Assembly (NCBI GenBank): GCA_001872165.1
Contig: MNXK01000210.1
Coordinates: 1 to 5,492 of the forward strand
Reading direction: 5' to 3'
Length of the DNA stretch: 5,492 bases
Source of the DNA: Anaerolineae bacterium CG2_30_58_95
GTDB lineage: Bacteria; Chloroflexota; Anaerolineae; Anaerolineales; Villigracilaceae
Part shown: positions 4,511-5,492 of the stretch, one piece after another
Position numbering within the stretch: position 1 is the first letter of the stretch
Layout: the number at the start of each line of letters is the position of its first letter
Position numbers and translations under genes: made by a program
The notes under the pieces: model-generated
What the model saw: only the letters and a program-made list of their open reading frames with translations
What the model was told of the DNA's origin: nothing
The model's database searches: none

Positions 4511-4537
4511 AAACGGGAGGCTTTTGGCCTCCCGTTT
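4511..4537 (-). terminator. Rho-independent terminator after the replication-relaxation family gene
   Basis: Perfect 11-bp arms AAACGGGAGGC and GCCTCCCGTTT enclose a 5-nt loop. On the minus strand the stem runs directly into TTTTTT, 36 nt past the stop codon at 4573. It separates that gene from the integrase, which would then need its own promoter within 4424-4510. No convincing one is seen there. Confidence 0.85.
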
Positions 4538-4572
4538 GTGTTATGCCAGCCACTGGTGCGGCGTAAAGAGCA

Positions 4573-5492
4573 TCACCATCTCGCCGCTCCCCATTTCGGG
4601 GTCGGTAGCTGACCAAAATCTTTCCAGTCAGTCAGAACGACAGATACGGATTGCGGCAGGTTGTGGAAAACCTGAGCAACCGTCTCCCGTACCCAGGGCG
4701 GCGCGAGAACGGCGAACACAAGGCAGAGCGAGAACTGATTTGCATAAACCGCCGCACGGGAGAGCCGCTGCGTCATTTTGAGCTGCAGGTCAATGCGCGA
4801 GGCTTTTCCGCTCTCCACTTCCAGCCAGAAAAGCGTTTCCCGCTCCTCCAGGCGACCCCAGGCAAGTGCATCGGGATAAATCCGCCCAGGAACAGAAACC
4901 TCGCTCCACGCACTCCAGATCTCTGCGTGAGGCCAGGCGCGCCGCAGCCAGGCCGGCCAGAGCCGGGCATCCCGCTTGTGCCTGCCCTGCGAGCGGGCGC
5001 GTTCTTTGTAAAACGAAAACTTCATGGACGCTGGGACATTCCAACTTCGCAGCGCCAGCGACAAGCCCGGGCGGGATAATTTCCAGAATGGGTAATCGCC
5101 ACTCTCGTGATACACCAATTTCTGTTTTTCGAGCGCGATCAATGCCTGCCGCGTATACGTAATACCCATCCCGGCGAGAGAGGCAATTTCCGAGGTGAAT
5201 GCCGTTTCCAGGCGAGCCAGCACCCGCAAGCAGGCAAGTTCGCGTTCCGGGAGTTCGTTTGCATACATATCATCCGCCGCTGGCGGGGGCGGAGAGGGGG
5301 AGAAAAAGGTTCGAGGCCGAAAGGAAAAATTGGTTATTTGCGGTTTGCAGTCATAGGCGGTCACGGCAACCGGGAGCGGAAGGCCGCGCAGGGAGCTGCG
5401 GATTTCGGCAAGAAACCACGTCCCGGGCGCGTTTACCTTCACCCATGCGCTCGCTCCTCCTCTGCGCCAGAGTGCCAGTGGAGAAGCCAATA
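4573..5492 (-). CDS. Replication-relaxation family protein, probably 5'-incomplete
   Basis: Read from a TTG at 5488-5490 the frame gives 305 residues and stays open to the window edge. A winged-helix-like region (about 78-128, ELPERELACLRVLARL) is followed by a nuclease-like fold region with YPDAL (D207) and FWLEVESGK (E224, E226). This order matches the Replic_Relax family (Pfam PF13814), known from plasmids and integrative elements. The family's biochemical role is poorly defined and catalysis should not be assumed. The start is uncertain. The ATG at 5266-5268 (MYANELPER) would give just the conserved part, 231 residues, but has only a weak ribosome binding site. The preceding segment has coding-like codon use and ends in a Pro-rich linker (SPSPPPPAADD), so the gene may extend right of the window. 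It belongs with the integrase as element backbone. Confidence 0.72.
   Translation of the reverse strand, partial: LASPLALWRRGGASAWVKVNAPGTWFLAEIRSSLRGLPLPVAVTAYDCKPQITNFSFRPRTFFSPSPPPPAADDMYANELPERELACLRVLARLETAFTSEIASLAGMGITYTRQALIALEKQKLVYHESGDYPFWKLSRPGLSLALRSWNVPASMKFSFYKERARSQGRHKRDARLWPAWLRRAWPHAEIWSAWSEVSVPGRIYPDALAWGRLEERETLFWLEVESGKASRIDLQLKMTQRLSRAAVYANQFSLCLVFAVLAPPWVRETVAQVFHNLPQSVSVVLTDWKDFGQLPTPKWGAARW

Larger units (their letters stand above)
3437..5492. mobile_element. Left edge of a probable integrative element inserted at tRNA-Lys (continues beyond the window)
   Basis: The proposed element starts at the tRNA-Lys fragment and includes the integrase and the replication-relaxation family gene. 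The integrase has visibly lower GC than the cysS-yacL side. The chromosomal genes end at about 3074, followed by MITE-like elements. The other end, with an intact tRNA-Lys and a matching 3' core, would lie to the right of the window. The extent is inferred from one border only. Confidence 0.55.

Noticed and set aside
4651..5079. Plus-strand open frame of 142 codons, and other frames nearby
   Set aside because: They are antisense to the replication-relaxation family gene, with low-complexity Arg/Pro/Gly-rich translations.

Overview
The window looks like part of a Chloroflexota (probably Anaerolineae-like) chromosome with one edge of an integrated mobile element. This assignment is an inference. 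It rests on moderately high GC, a PIN/TRAM gene beside cysS, anchored cohesin-like secreted proteins and a replication-relaxation family gene. I could not search a database. Every supported gene lies on the minus strand, so transcription runs from right to left.

Chromosomal side (about 1-3436). From right to left there are two overlapping genes for secreted, membrane-anchored cohesin-like proteins (3074-2226 and 2229-1558). Next comes a membrane-anchored PIN/TRAM protein of the YacL type (1380-325) behind a near-consensus sigma-70 promoter, and then the first 56 codons of cysS (170-1, running off the left edge). Five copies of a 19-bp palindrome of the form GGYNGC-N7-GCN'RCC are scattered through this part. 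Their arms differ from copy to copy but stay complementary. Three copies form a 24-bp tandem array starting at the -10 box of the PIN/TRAM promoter. One copy lies near the PIN/TRAM terminator and one inside the signal-peptide codons of a cohesin-like gene.

Repeat-rich stretch (3084-3436). There is no gene here. It holds three small non-coding inverted-repeat (MITE-like) elements. Two share the 19-bp end CAATACTGTTTAGATAAGG, and each is bordered by a 10-bp direct duplication (one perfect, one 9/10). One of these two is inserted inside a third element with different ends (CCTAACAAAACCT), so the order of insertion can be read.

Mobile-element side (3437-5492). The 3' part of a tRNA-Lys(UUU) gene (anticodon arm, T arm and acceptor strand, but no 5' half) is followed by a 37-nt perfect hairpin. 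Then come a complete tyrosine recombinase of lower GC (4423-3536), a strong terminator, and a replication-relaxation family gene that is open to the right edge. The simplest reading is an integrative element inserted at tRNA-Lys. The displaced tRNA 3' end would mark its left boundary, and most of its cargo would lie to the right, outside the window.
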